Shown: positions 54,777 to 64,000 of the stretch, in pieces | How positions within the stretch are numbered: the stretch's first letter is position 1 | Layout: every line of letters begins with the position of its first letter | Assembly (NCBI GenBank): GCA_902543535.1 | Contig: CACBYG010000001.1 | Location: forward strand, 62,001-126,000 | DNA: 64,000 bases | Reading direction: 5' to 3' | DNA from: an uncultured Pelagibacteraceae bacterium | GTDB taxonomy: Bacteria; Pseudomonadota; Alphaproteobacteria; Pelagibacterales; Pelagibacteraceae | Made by a program: the position numbers and the translations under genes | The notes under the pieces: model-generated | Told to the model about the DNA's origin: nothing | The model's input: the letters and a program-made list of their open reading frames with translations, nothing else | Databases searched by the model: none

Positions 54777-55833
54777 TTAAAATTGATAATAAATTTTGAT
54801 TAACATTATTCCATGTATTTTGATAATTTAAATTTTCTAAATTCTTTTTTTTAACCAAATATTCCTCTTTATTTTTAATTATTTTTAGCAAAAGATCTTC
54901 AAAATTTTGTTTGTCAAAATTTTTTTGATTTATAATCCAACAAGAGTTTTGATCCTCATAAAGTTTTGCGTTTTCATACTGATGGTTATCCATAGATGAT
55001 GGAAGGGGGATAGAGATAAATGGAACTTTTAATAATGACAATTCTGCTAAACTTGAAGCTCCGCCCCTTGTAATACATAAATCAGATTTAATTAAGAGTT
55101 TATTGAGATCTTTTTCAAACACAAAAACATGGTGTTCAATTTTATTTTCTTTATAAAAATTTATAAGAAAATTTTGATTACTATCATTTGTTTGATGAAT
55201 AATTTTTATTTTTATACTTTTTGAAACCTTAGCTAAAGTTTGGTGTAATAAATTATCAAATATTTTGGCACCCTGACTACCCCCTATAATAGTAATAGTA
55301 AATAACCTTTTTTCTTGAATATTTGTTAATTCTTCATAATATTTTTTTCTTAGCAAAGGCTTACAAATTCTTAATTTGTTTTCAAATTTTTTAGGATAAT
55401 TAATAATATTTTTTGAGTAACAAATAATAATTTTTGAAAAATTTAAAAAAAATTTATTTGCTCTACCCATAACCATATTTGGTTCAATTAAAAAAATTTT
55501 AATACCCAATAATTTTGCAGCAAAACATAATGGTAATGACATATATCCACCAGTAGAAATTAAAATTGAAATTTTTTCTTTTTTTAAAATACTTAAAGAT
55601 TTTATTATTAATAAAAATACTTTAAAAATTACAAAAGGAAAAAAAATAGAAATTTTCAGTTTTGGAGTATCGACAATAAAAGATTTGTACTTTTCTGTTT
55701 CAAAATATTTTAAGCCTCTTTGATCACTTGAAATAAACATATCGTAATCGGTTTTTAAATGATCGTAAATTGTCAAAGCTGGTAATACATGTCCACCCGA
55801 TCCACCTGTACTAACCAAAATTTTTTTTTTCAT
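54766..55833 (-). CDS. murG: Lipid II synthase glycosyltransferase MurG
   Basis: A 355-residue GT28 enzyme on the inner face of the membrane that adds GlcNAc to lipid I. The lipid-side loop STGGSGGHVLPAL opens the protein. STGGYMSLP, IEPNMVMGRANKFF, GGSQGAKIFDNLL and the donor site RGGASSLAELSLLKVPFISIPLP near residue 255 are MurG signatures. It lies three bases after the ftsW stop. Confidence 0.95.
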   Translation of the reverse strand: MKKKILVSTGGSGGHVLPALTIYDHLKTDYDMFISSDQRGLKYFETEKYKSFIVDTPKLKISIFFPFVIFKVFLLIIKSLSILKKEKISILISTGGYMSLPLCFAAKLLGIKIFLIEPNMVMGRANKFFLNFSKIIICYSKNIINYPKKFENKLRICKPLLRKKYYEELTNIQEKRLFTITIIGGSQGAKIFDNLLHQTLAKVSKSIKIKIIHQTNDSNQNFLINFYKENKIEHHVFVFEKDLNKLLIKSDLCITRGGASSLAELSLLKVPFISIPLPSSMDNHQYENAKLYEDQNSCWIINQKNFDKQNFEDLLLKIIKNKEEYLVKKKNLENLNYQNTWNNVNQNLLSILNEN

Positions 55834-55836
55834 TAA

Positions 55837-56958
55837 TTAATTTATTTTTCTTTTAGTTAAATTTAATATGATGCCTGCTAATATAGATGTACTTATAATC
55901 GATGATCCTCCATAACTTAAGAAAGGTAAAGTCATACCAGTCGTTGGAAATAATCTAATATTTACCCCAATATGAATTGTTGCTTGCATCAATATTAAAC
56001 TTATTGAACCGATTAATATTAATTTGATTTTATCATCTGTTTCAAAACTAATTTTTTTAAAGACCATATAAATGAAAATTAAAAACAATAATAAAATTAA
56101 CATTATTGCCACCACCCCAAATTCCTCGGAAATTACAGAGATGATATAGTCTGTATGCGCCTCAGGCACTCTGTTTTTAAGTATCCCTTCTCCTATTCCT
56201 TTACCAAAAAAACCTCCACTAGTAATTGAGTCTATTGCTTTGTCAGATTGAAAATTGTGAGTTCCAGTTTCCCTATCAAAGAAAGACAGTATACGTCCCT
56301 GAATATAGTTAAACTTAGGTACGTATATTATTAAATATGTTAGCAAAATTATTGCTAGGCAGAAAAATGCTAAAAGAATAAAAATATTAATCCCTGATGT
56401 AAAAATTAAAACAGACCAAGAGAAAATTACTAATAAAGTTTGCCCTATATCTGGCTGAACTATTAGTAAAAGAGATATAATTGAGATAGTTAATGTCGTT
56501 AATATGTACTTAATCATTATATTAGTTTTTTCAGTACAAAGAATGGCTGCCAAAAAAACTATTAAAAAAGGCTTTAGAACTTCTATAGGTTGAAACCTTG
56601 GTAAAAAGAATAGATCTATCCATCTCTTGGAACCCTTGACCTCTACACCTATAATTGGAACTAACACTAATGAAATTAAGGAAACAAAAAAAAGTATTAT
56701 TGAATATTTAATTAATTGTTCTTTCTTTAAAGAAGAAAATATAAAAACAATAAATATCCCAATAACAACATATACTAAGTGTTTAAAAAAAAAGAAGTAA
56801 CTATTTGTGTTTAATTTATCAGAAGCTATTAAAGAAGTAGAGACTAAAGAAAAGAAGAGACCAATAATAAATAATAAACTAATTACAAAAAAAATAGATT
56901 TATCAATATTTTTCCACCACTGATAATAAAATTTATAAAGAAAACTATCTGTTTGCAT
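55837..56958 (-). CDS. ftsW: Septal peptidoglycan glycosyltransferase FtsW
   Basis: A 373-residue SEDS protein with about ten membrane helices. It polymerises septal glycan with FtsI. Motifs include KGSKRWIDL, FQPIEVLKP with the conserved Glu-x-x-Lys, QPDIGQTLL carrying the catalytic Asp loop, AHTDYIISVISEEFG, and the C-terminal LPFLSYGGSSII. It overlaps murD by 14 bases, as usual in the dcw cluster. Confidence 0.95.
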   Translation of the reverse strand: MQTDSFLYKFYYQWWKNIDKSIFFVISLLFIIGLFFSLVSTSLIASDKLNTNSYFFFFKHLVYVVIGIFIVFIFSSLKKEQLIKYSIILFFVSLISLVLVPIIGVEVKGSKRWIDLFFLPRFQPIEVLKPFLIVFLAAILCTEKTNIMIKYILTTLTISIISLLLIVQPDIGQTLLVIFSWSVLIFTSGINIFILLAFFCLAIILLTYLIIYVPKFNYIQGRILSFFDRETGTHNFQSDKAIDSITSGGFFGKGIGEGILKNRVPEAHTDYIISVISEEFGVVAIMLILLLFLIFIYMVFKKISFETDDKIKLILIGSISLILMQATIHIGVNIRLFPTTGMTLPFLSYGGSSIISTSILAGIILNLTKRKIN

Positions 56959-58243
56959 TTAAATATTTTTTTATTATTTGATTGAAATATAAACCTCTAT
57001 CCTCAAAATTTTTAAAATTATCAAATGATGCTCCAGCTGGACTAAATAAAATTGTATTTTTTTCTACTTTGTTATATTTAATCTCTAAAAATATTTGATT
57101 GAGTGTATCTTTTAAATTTTTAAACTTTTTAATTGTCAATTTATTCTTAAGATTTTTGTTAAATTCTATTTGATGTTTGCCAAATATATAGCCCTTGAAA
57201 TATTTACATTGAAATTTAGTGAGATTGAACTTGTCTCCTTTTTTTGGTATACCACACAAAATCCAGTAAACATTTTTAAGGTTTTTAAGAAGGTTCTCTG
57301 ATGAAGCTAAGCTAGTAGATTTTGAATCGTTAATTATAGTTAAATGATTATTGTCAAAAATTATTTGTTGACGATATTTTAATCCTTTAAATTTATTTAT
57401 TGTTTCTAATATTTTTTTTTTGTTAAGACTCAAAATTTTGCATATTTTTAATACAAAAATCAAATTTTCTCTATTACCAGATGACATGAAATACTTATTT
57501 TTAATTTTATTAAAAATTGAAGGTCGAAGCGAAGTATCTATTTTAATAATTTTTTGTTTATAGTTTTTACTTCTCAATCTTTTGGCAATAACAGGATCAT
57601 TTCTTTTTACAAAAGCTACAGATTTTATAGCTTGTGAATCTAGCAGTTTAAATTTAGCCTCTATATAATTTTTAAAATTTTTATGCCTTTCAATATGATC
57701 AGGAGTGATATTGAGAATTACTGAATATTTTGATTTAAAAATTTTACTATAATCAAGTTGATAAGAAGATGCTTCAATTACAAAAAAAGTTTTTTTGGAA
57801 ATTTTTTTTTCTGATAGAATGGGATTACCAATATTTCCAACTAGCCTAGCATCTTTCTTTTGACTCCTAAGAACATCATATAAAATTTTTGCAGTAGTTG
57901 ATTTACCGTTAGTGCCAGTGATCGTAATACTGTCATTACTAAAAAACGAGCAAAAAACATCAAGATCTGTGTAAATTTTAGAAGAATTTTGCTTTAAATA
58001 TTTTGATAATCTGCATTTAGAAAAGTCTATTCCTGGACTAATTATGATGAAATCAAATTTACTTTTAAGAATTTTATTAAAGCTAAGACTCTTTTTAGTG
58101 AATTTAGTATCATTTTTAGGATTGTCATCAAATAAGTTTATTTGAGCTTTATGTCTTAAAAAATTATAAGTAGATATTCCACTTTTTCCTAATCCATAAA
58201 TTAATATTTTTTTTTTTAAAAAAATATTATTGATTTTGTTCAT
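56945..58243 (-). CDS. murD: UDP-N-acetylmuramoyl-L-alanine-D-glutamate ligase
   Basis: About 432 residues. ATG 58243 overlaps the mraY stop (TAATG) and gives MNKINNIFLKKKILIYGLGKSG; the longer open frame upstream is antisense-free but overlaps mraY coding and is unlikely. Mur ligase motifs are ITGTNGKSTTAKIL near residue 110, VIEASSYQLDY, NITPDHIERHKNF and the ending LFSPAGASFDNFKNFEDRG. It adds D-glutamate to the stem peptide. It overlaps ftsW by 14 bases. Confidence 0.94.
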   Translation of the reverse strand: MNKINNIFLKKKILIYGLGKSGISTYNFLRHKAQINLFDDNPKNDTKFTKKSLSFNKILKSKFDFIIISPGIDFSKCRLSKYLKQNSSKIYTDLDVFCSFFSNDSITITGTNGKSTTAKILYDVLRSQKKDARLVGNIGNPILSEKKISKKTFFVIEASSYQLDYSKIFKSKYSVILNITPDHIERHKNFKNYIEAKFKLLDSQAIKSVAFVKRNDPVIAKRLRSKNYKQKIIKIDTSLRPSIFNKIKNKYFMSSGNRENLIFVLKICKILSLNKKKILETINKFKGLKYRQQIIFDNNHLTIINDSKSTSLASSENLLKNLKNVYWILCGIPKKGDKFNLTKFQCKYFKGYIFGKHQIEFNKNLKNKLTIKKFKNLKDTLNQIFLEIKYNKVEKNTILFSPAGASFDNFKNFEDRGLYFNQIIKKYLNANR

Positions 58244-59328
58244 TATCTTAACTTTAAAGTCGCTAATCCTATCATTGCTAAAATGATAGAGATGATCCAA
58301 AATCTTATTACCACCGTAGATTCTGGCCAACCTTTCTTCTCGAAGTGGTGATGAATTGGTGCCATTCGAAAAATTCGTTTTCCAGTTAGTTTAAAAGAAA
58401 TAACCTGAACCATTACAGAAACTGCTTCGAGCACAAAAAGTCCGCCTGTTATTGCAAGCACAATTTCATGTTTAGTTATTATTCCAACTGCCCCAAGAGA
58501 TCCTCCTAAGGACAAGGATCCAGTATCTCCCATAAAAATTTTAGCTGGTGGTGCATTAAACCATAGAAAACCTAAACAAGATCCTATGATTGCACCACAG
58601 AAAATTGAGATTTCACCTGTACCCTCTATGTATGGTATTTGTAAGTAATCAGAAAAAACAATATTTCCTGTCACATAACTTATAAATGCAAAGCATCCTG
58701 CAACCAAAATGACTGGAACTGTTGCCAAACCATCTAAACCATCGGTTAGATTAACTGCATTAGATGAACCAACTAAAACAAACACAGCAAATGGTATAAA
58801 GAACCATCCCAAATTAACAATTAAGTTTTTAAAGAATGGAAAATATAAGTTTGTTATGTTCTGATACTCTACATAATAAACAAAAAAACAAATTCCTATA
58901 ATTGCTAAAACAATCTGAGAAATTATTTTAAATTTTGATGAGACACCAGAAGAATTGCTTTGTTTAATTTTTTTATAATCGTCAAAAGCACCTAAAACCC
59001 CAAACGAAATAGCAATATAAATACAAAAAAGAATATTTATATTTGTTAAGTCTCCCCAACACAAAACTGAAACTAATAGACCTATTAAAATAATTACACC
59101 ACCCATTGTTGGTGTTCCAATTTTTTTTACAATATGCTCTTCAGGCCCATCATCTCGAATAGGATTTAAAATTTTTTGGCTAGAGAAATACTTAATAAAA
59201 GGTCCGCCAATAATTAGAACAATAGCTAATGATGTAAATAGTGATAATCCGGTCCTAAAAGTAATATATTTGAAAACATTCAAAAAACCAAATGTGTCGA
59301 CAAAATTTAGTAAAAATTGATAAAGCAT
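58243..59328 (-). CDS. mraY: Phospho-MurNAc-pentapeptide transferase
   Basis: A 361-residue polytopic enzyme of ten membrane helices that makes lipid I on undecaprenyl phosphate. Cytoplasmic catalytic motifs are GTPTMGGVIIL, GAFDDYKKIK (Asp pair), NAVNLTDGLDGLAT, GFLWFNAPPAKIFMGDTGSL and APIHHHFEKKGW, all intact. It begins right after the murE-murF fusion and overlaps murD by one base. Confidence 0.96.
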   Translation of the reverse strand: MLYQFLLNFVDTFGFLNVFKYITFRTGLSLFTSLAIVLIIGGPFIKYFSSQKILNPIRDDGPEEHIVKKIGTPTMGGVIILIGLLVSVLCWGDLTNINILFCIYIAISFGVLGAFDDYKKIKQSNSSGVSSKFKIISQIVLAIIGICFFVYYVEYQNITNLYFPFFKNLIVNLGWFFIPFAVFVLVGSSNAVNLTDGLDGLATVPVILVAGCFAFISYVTGNIVFSDYLQIPYIEGTGEISIFCGAIIGSCLGFLWFNAPPAKIFMGDTGSLSLGGSLGAVGIITKHEIVLAITGGLFVLEAVSVMVQVISFKLTGKRIFRMAPIHHHFEKKGWPESTVVIRFWIISIILAMIGLATLKLR

Positions 59329-62167
59329 TTAATTTGTACCTTTTAATTCTTTTACAATCTTATTGAAACCTGTCGCATTTGAGGCCTTTATCATCAAGAA
59401 ATCATCATTATCAAAGTTATTTTCAATTAGATCATTTATTTGCAATTTATTCTTTAAAACCGTGCCTTTTTTCAGTTTAGAAATTTTATTATATAAGAAG
59501 GAAATTTCTTTTCCTTTAACAAAAACTTTATGAATATTCGTCCTATTAATTACTGGTGCTATAGATTCATGAAGTTTTTTTGAATGGTTCCCAAGCTCTA
59601 ACATGTCACCAAGTATAAGATACTTTTTTGCATTTTTTGTTTTGATCTTGTTGTAATTTAATATTGCAGTCTTTAAGGACAACGGATTTGAATTATAACT
59701 TTCATCAATTAAGTTTATGGTTTTTTTATTCACTTTAATTTTTGTGATATCGCCTCTTCCCTCTGGAGTTCTGAAATTTAAAAACATATTTTTATCTAAT
59801 TTTAAAATATTAAAGAAAATACTTTTAACAGTTATTGCTGCTAAAATATTATAAATATAATTTTGGAAATCATTTGAAACTATAAAATCTTTTTTAATTT
59901 TATTTATTTTAATACATATTTTGTATTTTTTTTTTGATTTTATAATATTTTGTAGTTTAATATCTGCATATTGGTTGTTTATCCCAAAAGATAATACTTT
60001 GATTTTCTTTTTATGTGCTATTTTCTTATGTAAAACAAAAAAAGCGTCATCGGCGTTAAGAACTACATAGCCATTATCTTTGGTATTTCCAATTATTTCA
60101 GCTTTTGCTAAAGCTATTTGTCTAATGCTTTTAAAATTTTTAGCATGCGCGTAGTTAATATTTGTGATTACACTTATATCAGGTTGAATAATTTTTGATA
60201 GTTGATCAATTTCTCCTTTTTTGTCCATTCCAACTTCAATAACACCATAATCATCATTTTGATTTATATTAAAAAGACTTAGGGGAACACCATATTTATT
60301 ATTATATGATTTTGGAGATATAGTAGTTTTAGATATTTTGTTTAATGTGTTTCCCAACAATTCCTTTAAAGAAGTTTTTCCACAACTCCCTGTTATGGCA
60401 ATAATTTTTGTAGAAATATTTTTCCTAAAAATTTTTGCAGTCTCTGTAAGTAAACCTAAAGGGTTTATTGAGCTTGCTTGTTTCTTTGCGGGTAGTTTCT
60501 TTTGAATTTTATTAACTACAGTTACTGATGCCTTTTTTTTAATTGCTTGTTCAACAAATTTATTTCCATCATTTTTTCTTCCTTTAATTGCAAAAAAAAT
60601 ATCATTTTTTTTAATACTCTGGGAGTCTATGCTAGCTTTATTAATTACTGATTTGGATGGTAGAATATTTTGATCAAATCTTTCATTAAGAATATTTAAT
60701 TTTAAATTTTTAGATAAGTTAAAATTCTTTTTTTTAATTGAGCTTAAAATTATTTGCTTATCTGATAAAAAAAATTTTCTATTTCTAATCTGCTGAGTTT
60801 CTTCATGACCTTTGCCTGCAACTATTAATATATTTCCTGTATTTAAGTTACTTATTGCTTTTGCAATTGCCTCTTTTCTATTAGAAATTTCCACAACTTG
60901 GTGTTTTTTTATGCCCCTTTTGATCTCATCTCTTATTTTCTTGGGGCTTTCATATCTTGGATTATCATCCGTGAGATAAATTTTATCTGCATGTTTATCA
61001 GCAATTTTACCCATTTTTGATCTTTTACCCTTGTCTCTGTCACCACCACATCCAAATAGTACTGAAATATGATTATCAGGGAATTGTTCTCTAATATTTT
61101 GAATACAAGTTTGCAGGGCATCGGGTGAATGGGCGTAATCTAGGAATACTAATGATTTATTTTTAATTTTTCCAATTTTTTCAAATCTACCCTTAACTGG
61201 AGATAGTTTGGGAATAGCATTAAATATTTTTTGTAAATCTAAATTACTTTTTGAAGCTGCTATGACAGCCATCATAATATTTTTTAATTGAATTTTTCCT
61301 ACAAGATTAACTCTTACTTCATGTATTAAGTTTCCATGTTCTATTTTTAATATTTGAGCTTCATTTTTATAATTATGAGATAAAATTTGGAAATATTTAT
61401 TTTTAGGAGTAAATAATTTTAATTTTTTTTTTAAACTAATATTTTTAATCTTTTTAAATTCAGGTATTTTGTTATCAGTTACAATAAATCCGCCTTTTTT
61501 TATCAAATTTTGAAATAAGTAAAGTTTAGCATTAAGATAATTTTTAAAATTTTTATGATAGTCTAAATGATCTTGGGATAAATTAGTAAATATAGCTGAA
61601 TTAAACAATAATCCATCTAATCTATTTTGGTGTAACCCATGACTTGATGCTTCCATAATTACATTTTCTATTTTTTTTTTTTTTAGTTTGTTTAAAATTT
61701 TTCCTAAATAAATAGGATCAATAGTTGTGTTAAGTAAATTTAAATTAAAGTTATTTGATCTCACTCCTAGTGTTCCTATAGAAGCAACTTTTTTATTGTT
61801 GAGACGTAAAATTTGATAATAAAAATCTGAAACTGAAGATTTGCCATTTGTACCTGTTACAGCAATTAGGTTATTTGGTTTTTTTTTAAAGATACTAAAT
61901 GAAATTTGAGCTAGCAATTTTCTAATGTTTTTTGTATTGATAAATAAAACTCCATTTTTCCATTCATCAATATTTTTTTCAGTAACAATTATTTTACAAC
62001 CTTTTTTTATAACTGATGGTATAAAATTATTACCATCTAAATTATTTCCTTTGATTGCAAAAAAAATATAATTTTTTTTAATTTCTCTATGATCAAAACA
62101 AATCCCAGAAAAAAAAAGTGTTATGATATTTTTTTTTTATTTGTTGGAAGTGATCGCCTAAACGCAT
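59329..62167 (-). CDS. murE-murF: MurE-MurF fusion, frameshifted in the MurE N-terminal domain
   Basis: From 61917 downwards one frame codes for 862 residues holding most of MurE and then all of MurF. MurE (to about 60717) has TGTNGKSSVSDF, the catalytic NLSQDHLDYHKNF, and DDNPR (residues 317-321), which indicates meso-diaminopimelate as substrate. MurF has its own N-domain (NDIFFAIKGRKNDGNKF) and loop ITGSCGKTSLKE near residue 508. The MurE N-domain continues upstream in the same frame (SGICFDHREIKKNYIFFAIK) but has no start there. The natural start, ATG 62167 (MRLGDHFQQIKKKY), is in another frame that ends at 62093. A one-base change in the nine-A run at 62109-62117 would join them. Both ligase centres look intact. 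Confidence 0.85.
62093..62167 (-). other. Out-of-frame 5' end of murE with two long homopolymers
   Basis: ATG 62167 reads 24 codons to a TGA at 62095-62093. On the plus strand nine A lie at 62109-62117 and ten T at 62129-62138. Shortening the nine-run by one base yields a continuous MurE start with the typical order KKY-SGI-FDH. It is a sequencing or assembly error, a real mutation, or a slippage site. Confidence 0.8.
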
Positions 62168-62169
62168 GA

Positions 62170-63858
62170 TTAATTAATTTCTATATATTTTGTGGCTAAA
62201 ATGGGCCCAACTTTATCTATAATCTTTCCTGCTACTTCCACAGAAGTCCAACCAGCAGTATTATATAAAGTCCCTTTCCATCCACCTTTTCTATGTCTGT
62301 ATTTATAATAATAATCTTTTGCTTTTTGTGGAGTATCTAACATCACTATAAATACATATTGAGGATTTGAAGTAGGGAATATAGATGCAAAAGTATTTAT
62401 TTTAGCTTCTGAGTATGCTCCATCTTTAGGTTGATCTGCTGTTCCAGTTTTTCCACCTATTTCAAAATATTCTACATCTGCAAATTTTGCGGTGCCCTCT
62501 TCTGTACTAACTATTTTTCTAAGAGCATTTACAACCTGTTCTGAAACACCTTCATTTAATAATTTTTTTTTCTTGGTTTTTTTTTCAAGATTATTATCAA
62601 TAAGAGTTGGATTTATGTCGTAACCGCCATTCGATAAAATTGCATAACCTTTTGCAAGTTGGAGAATTGTAGTAGCTACACCATGACCAAAAGATGCGGT
62701 TGCTAGTTTACATTTTCCAAAATTATAATTTTTTTGAGGTGCCACCTCCTCTATGTCAAACCGAATATCGCTAAGAACACCTATTTTTTCTAAAAATGAC
62801 TTAAATTTTTCCGGACCAACTTTTTGAGCAATTCTTACTGAACCTATATTTCCAGATCTTACAAAGATTTGTTCTGCAGTTAAATCAGATGGAATTTCAT
62901 TATCATACTCTCTGATAGGAAAACCATAACAGTTGATTGATTTTGGTAAATTTAAAAATTCAGTTTCTGGTTTAATTAGTTTTTCATTTAATGCACTAGC
63001 AAACGTAAATGCTTTAAAAACTGAACCAAGCTCATAAGTTCCTTTTGTTACTCTATTTATATAATTTACATCAGTTAGATTTTGTCTTTCATTAGGATCA
63101 AAGTCGGGTAAGGAAACAAGTGATAAAATATTTCCATTATGAATGTCCATTAAAATTGAAGCACTTCCTTTGCTTTTAAAAATTTCTTGATATTTAATTA
63201 ATTCTTCACGAATTAGAAATTGCAAATCTTTGTCTACTGTCAACCTAATAGGTTTTCTAGATTTAATTAAAATTTCATTTAAAGATTTTTCTAATCCTGA
63301 AATTCCAATATTATCATTATCTATTTGTCCAATAATATGGCTAAAAAGATTCTTTTGAGGATAAATCCTCAAAACTTTTTCTTCTGGCTTTAAAGACTTA
63401 TCCCCTAGTTTCATCAATTTTTCGTAATTTTCTTCAGAGACTTTTTTTTCAAGATAAAAAAACTTTTTAGTATTGAATTTTTTTTCTATTTCAACAAAGT
63501 CTTTGTCTGGAAAAATTAAATTTAAACTGAGTAATAATTTTTTTTGATTTATAACATCCGATGTTTTTAAGCCAATATCAATTGAATTAACTGTTTTTGC
63601 TAAATAATTACCATTAATATCTGTAATATCAGCTCTATAAAGCTGATCCTTAATTAGAGGGGTATTAATTTTTTCTCCCTTAGAATAAAGTGAACCAAGT
63701 TTGATTAAATGAATAGAGTAAATTGTATAAATTATAAAAAAAATGAAAAAAATAAAAGCAACTCTGTTAAACTTAATATTTAATCCAGTTTTTTTCTTTT
63801 GATAAATAAAATCATTTTCTAGGTCTACTATCGTCAAATTTGATCTAGATTTGTTCAT
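62170..63858 (-). CDS. ftsI: Septal transpeptidase FtsI (PBP3)
   Basis: A 562-residue class B penicillin-binding protein. A cytoplasmic tail and one membrane helix (residues 32-52) lead to the dimerisation domain. The transpeptidase has Ser279-x-x-Lys282 in ELGSVFKAF, SGN in FVRSGNIGS, and KTG in IGGKTGTADQ. It cross-links septal peptidoglycan with FtsW. The ATG shares one base with the stop of the gene upstream, and murE starts two bases after its stop. Confidence 0.95.
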   Translation of the reverse strand: MNKSRSNLTIVDLENDFIYQKKKTGLNIKFNRVAFIFFIFFIIYTIYSIHLIKLGSLYSKGEKINTPLIKDQLYRADITDINGNYLAKTVNSIDIGLKTSDVINQKKLLLSLNLIFPDKDFVEIEKKFNTKKFFYLEKKVSEENYEKLMKLGDKSLKPEEKVLRIYPQKNLFSHIIGQIDNDNIGISGLEKSLNEILIKSRKPIRLTVDKDLQFLIREELIKYQEIFKSKGSASILMDIHNGNILSLVSLPDFDPNERQNLTDVNYINRVTKGTYELGSVFKAFTFASALNEKLIKPETEFLNLPKSINCYGFPIREYDNEIPSDLTAEQIFVRSGNIGSVRIAQKVGPEKFKSFLEKIGVLSDIRFDIEEVAPQKNYNFGKCKLATASFGHGVATTILQLAKGYAILSNGGYDINPTLIDNNLEKKTKKKKLLNEGVSEQVVNALRKIVSTEEGTAKFADVEYFEIGGKTGTADQPKDGAYSEAKINTFASIFPTSNPQYVFIVMLDTPQKAKDYYYKYRHRKGGWKGTLYNTAGWTSVEVAGKIIDKVGPILATKYIEIN

Positions 63859-64000
63859 TATTCTTTTATTATTTTTAGATCTTTGATATTTCTTTCGTTT
63901 TTTGAAATATTGTAAATTTTAATATTTTTTATATTTTTTTGAATTAATTGATCTTCAAAATATAAAGACTGAAACTCTTGTAGTTTCTCTGCTGAACTTA
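63858..64000 (-). CDS. C-terminal part of a gene upstream of ftsI, possibly FtsL
   Basis: The last 47 residues of a protein that continues past the right edge, ending in TAATG overlap with ftsI. It is rich in Lys, Asn and Ile (KNIKNIKIYNISKNERNIKD) with no recognisable motif. Its position directly before ftsI is that of ftsL in the dcw cluster, so an FtsL-like bitopic protein is the best guess. Only position supports this. Confidence 0.45.
   Translation of the reverse strand, partial: SSAEKLQEFQSLYFEDQLIQKNIKNIKIYNISKNERNIKDLKIIKE

Noticed and set aside
58244-58330. 29-residue N-terminal extension of MurD
   Set aside because: It overlaps mraY coding sequence, and the TAATG junction at 58243 gives a normal MurD start.
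1-64000. CRISPR arrays, insertion sequences, phage genes or integration sites
   Set aside because: No regularly spaced repeats, transposase, integrase or phage structural gene was seen. The numerous A/T runs are background composition.

Overview
The window reads as a SAR11 (Candidatus Pelagibacter, Alphaproteobacteria) genome fragment. The basis is very AT-rich DNA, genes packed end to end with overlapping stops and starts, a tandem glycine riboswitch on gcvT, a proteorhodopsin, and alphaproteobacterial versions of icd, dksA and the cell-wall cluster. No phage, insertion sequence, CRISPR array or clear island is visible. The assignment rests on gene content and style, since no search could be run.

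Layout: 1-639 holds the 5' part of gcvT with its promoter and riboswitch. 644-4414 carries a DMT exporter, 5-oxoprolinase (pxpBC divergent from pxpA) and a small TPR protein. 4490-12407 holds a TerC protein, panB, gloA, guaA, guaB, rlmE, a glycosyltransferase, pssA and psd. 12485-17606 is icd, alaS and recA with a terminator and a possible SOS box. 17715-20868 is a TolC-like protein, glycerate kinase, a GFA protein and a SOUL protein. 21001-22933 is umuD, umuC and a 73-residue CSCC-tailed protein. 22930-27734 is a DUF1501/DUF1800 pair and a GT2/GT-C pair. 27764-28528 is dksA with a strong promoter and two tiny membrane ORFs. 28531-32432 is a redox cluster (GST, FNR, ferredoxin, membrane desaturase) ending in a blue-tuned proteorhodopsin. 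32645-46315 is mostly metabolic: prpE-like, SMR, pyrC, ygfZ, tRNA-Leu, nadA, nadC, a MazG-like protein, fumC, an AsmA-like protein, uvrD and an M24 peptidase. 46298-64000 is the division and cell-wall (dcw) cluster on the minus strand, running ftsL?, ftsI, murE-murF, mraY, murD, ftsW, murG, murC, murB, ddl, ftsQ, an FtsA-like remnant, lpxC, bamD, ligA.

The most unusual material is in the dcw cluster. The gene in the ftsA position codes for only 234 residues; it seems to keep the FtsA 1C-like region and an amphipathic C-terminal tail but to lack the ATP-binding core. ftsZ, which normally follows, is not in the window. murE and murF are fused in one reading frame, and the MurE N-terminus is cut off by a frameshift in a 9-base homopolymer. 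Other points of interest are a guaB without CBS domains, a DksA with a lysine-rich tail and three lost zinc cysteines, a self-contained NADPH-FNR-ferredoxin-desaturase chain beside proteorhodopsin, a possible symmetric promoter between pxpA and pxpBC, and nine convergent gene pairs whose ends overlap or nearly touch.
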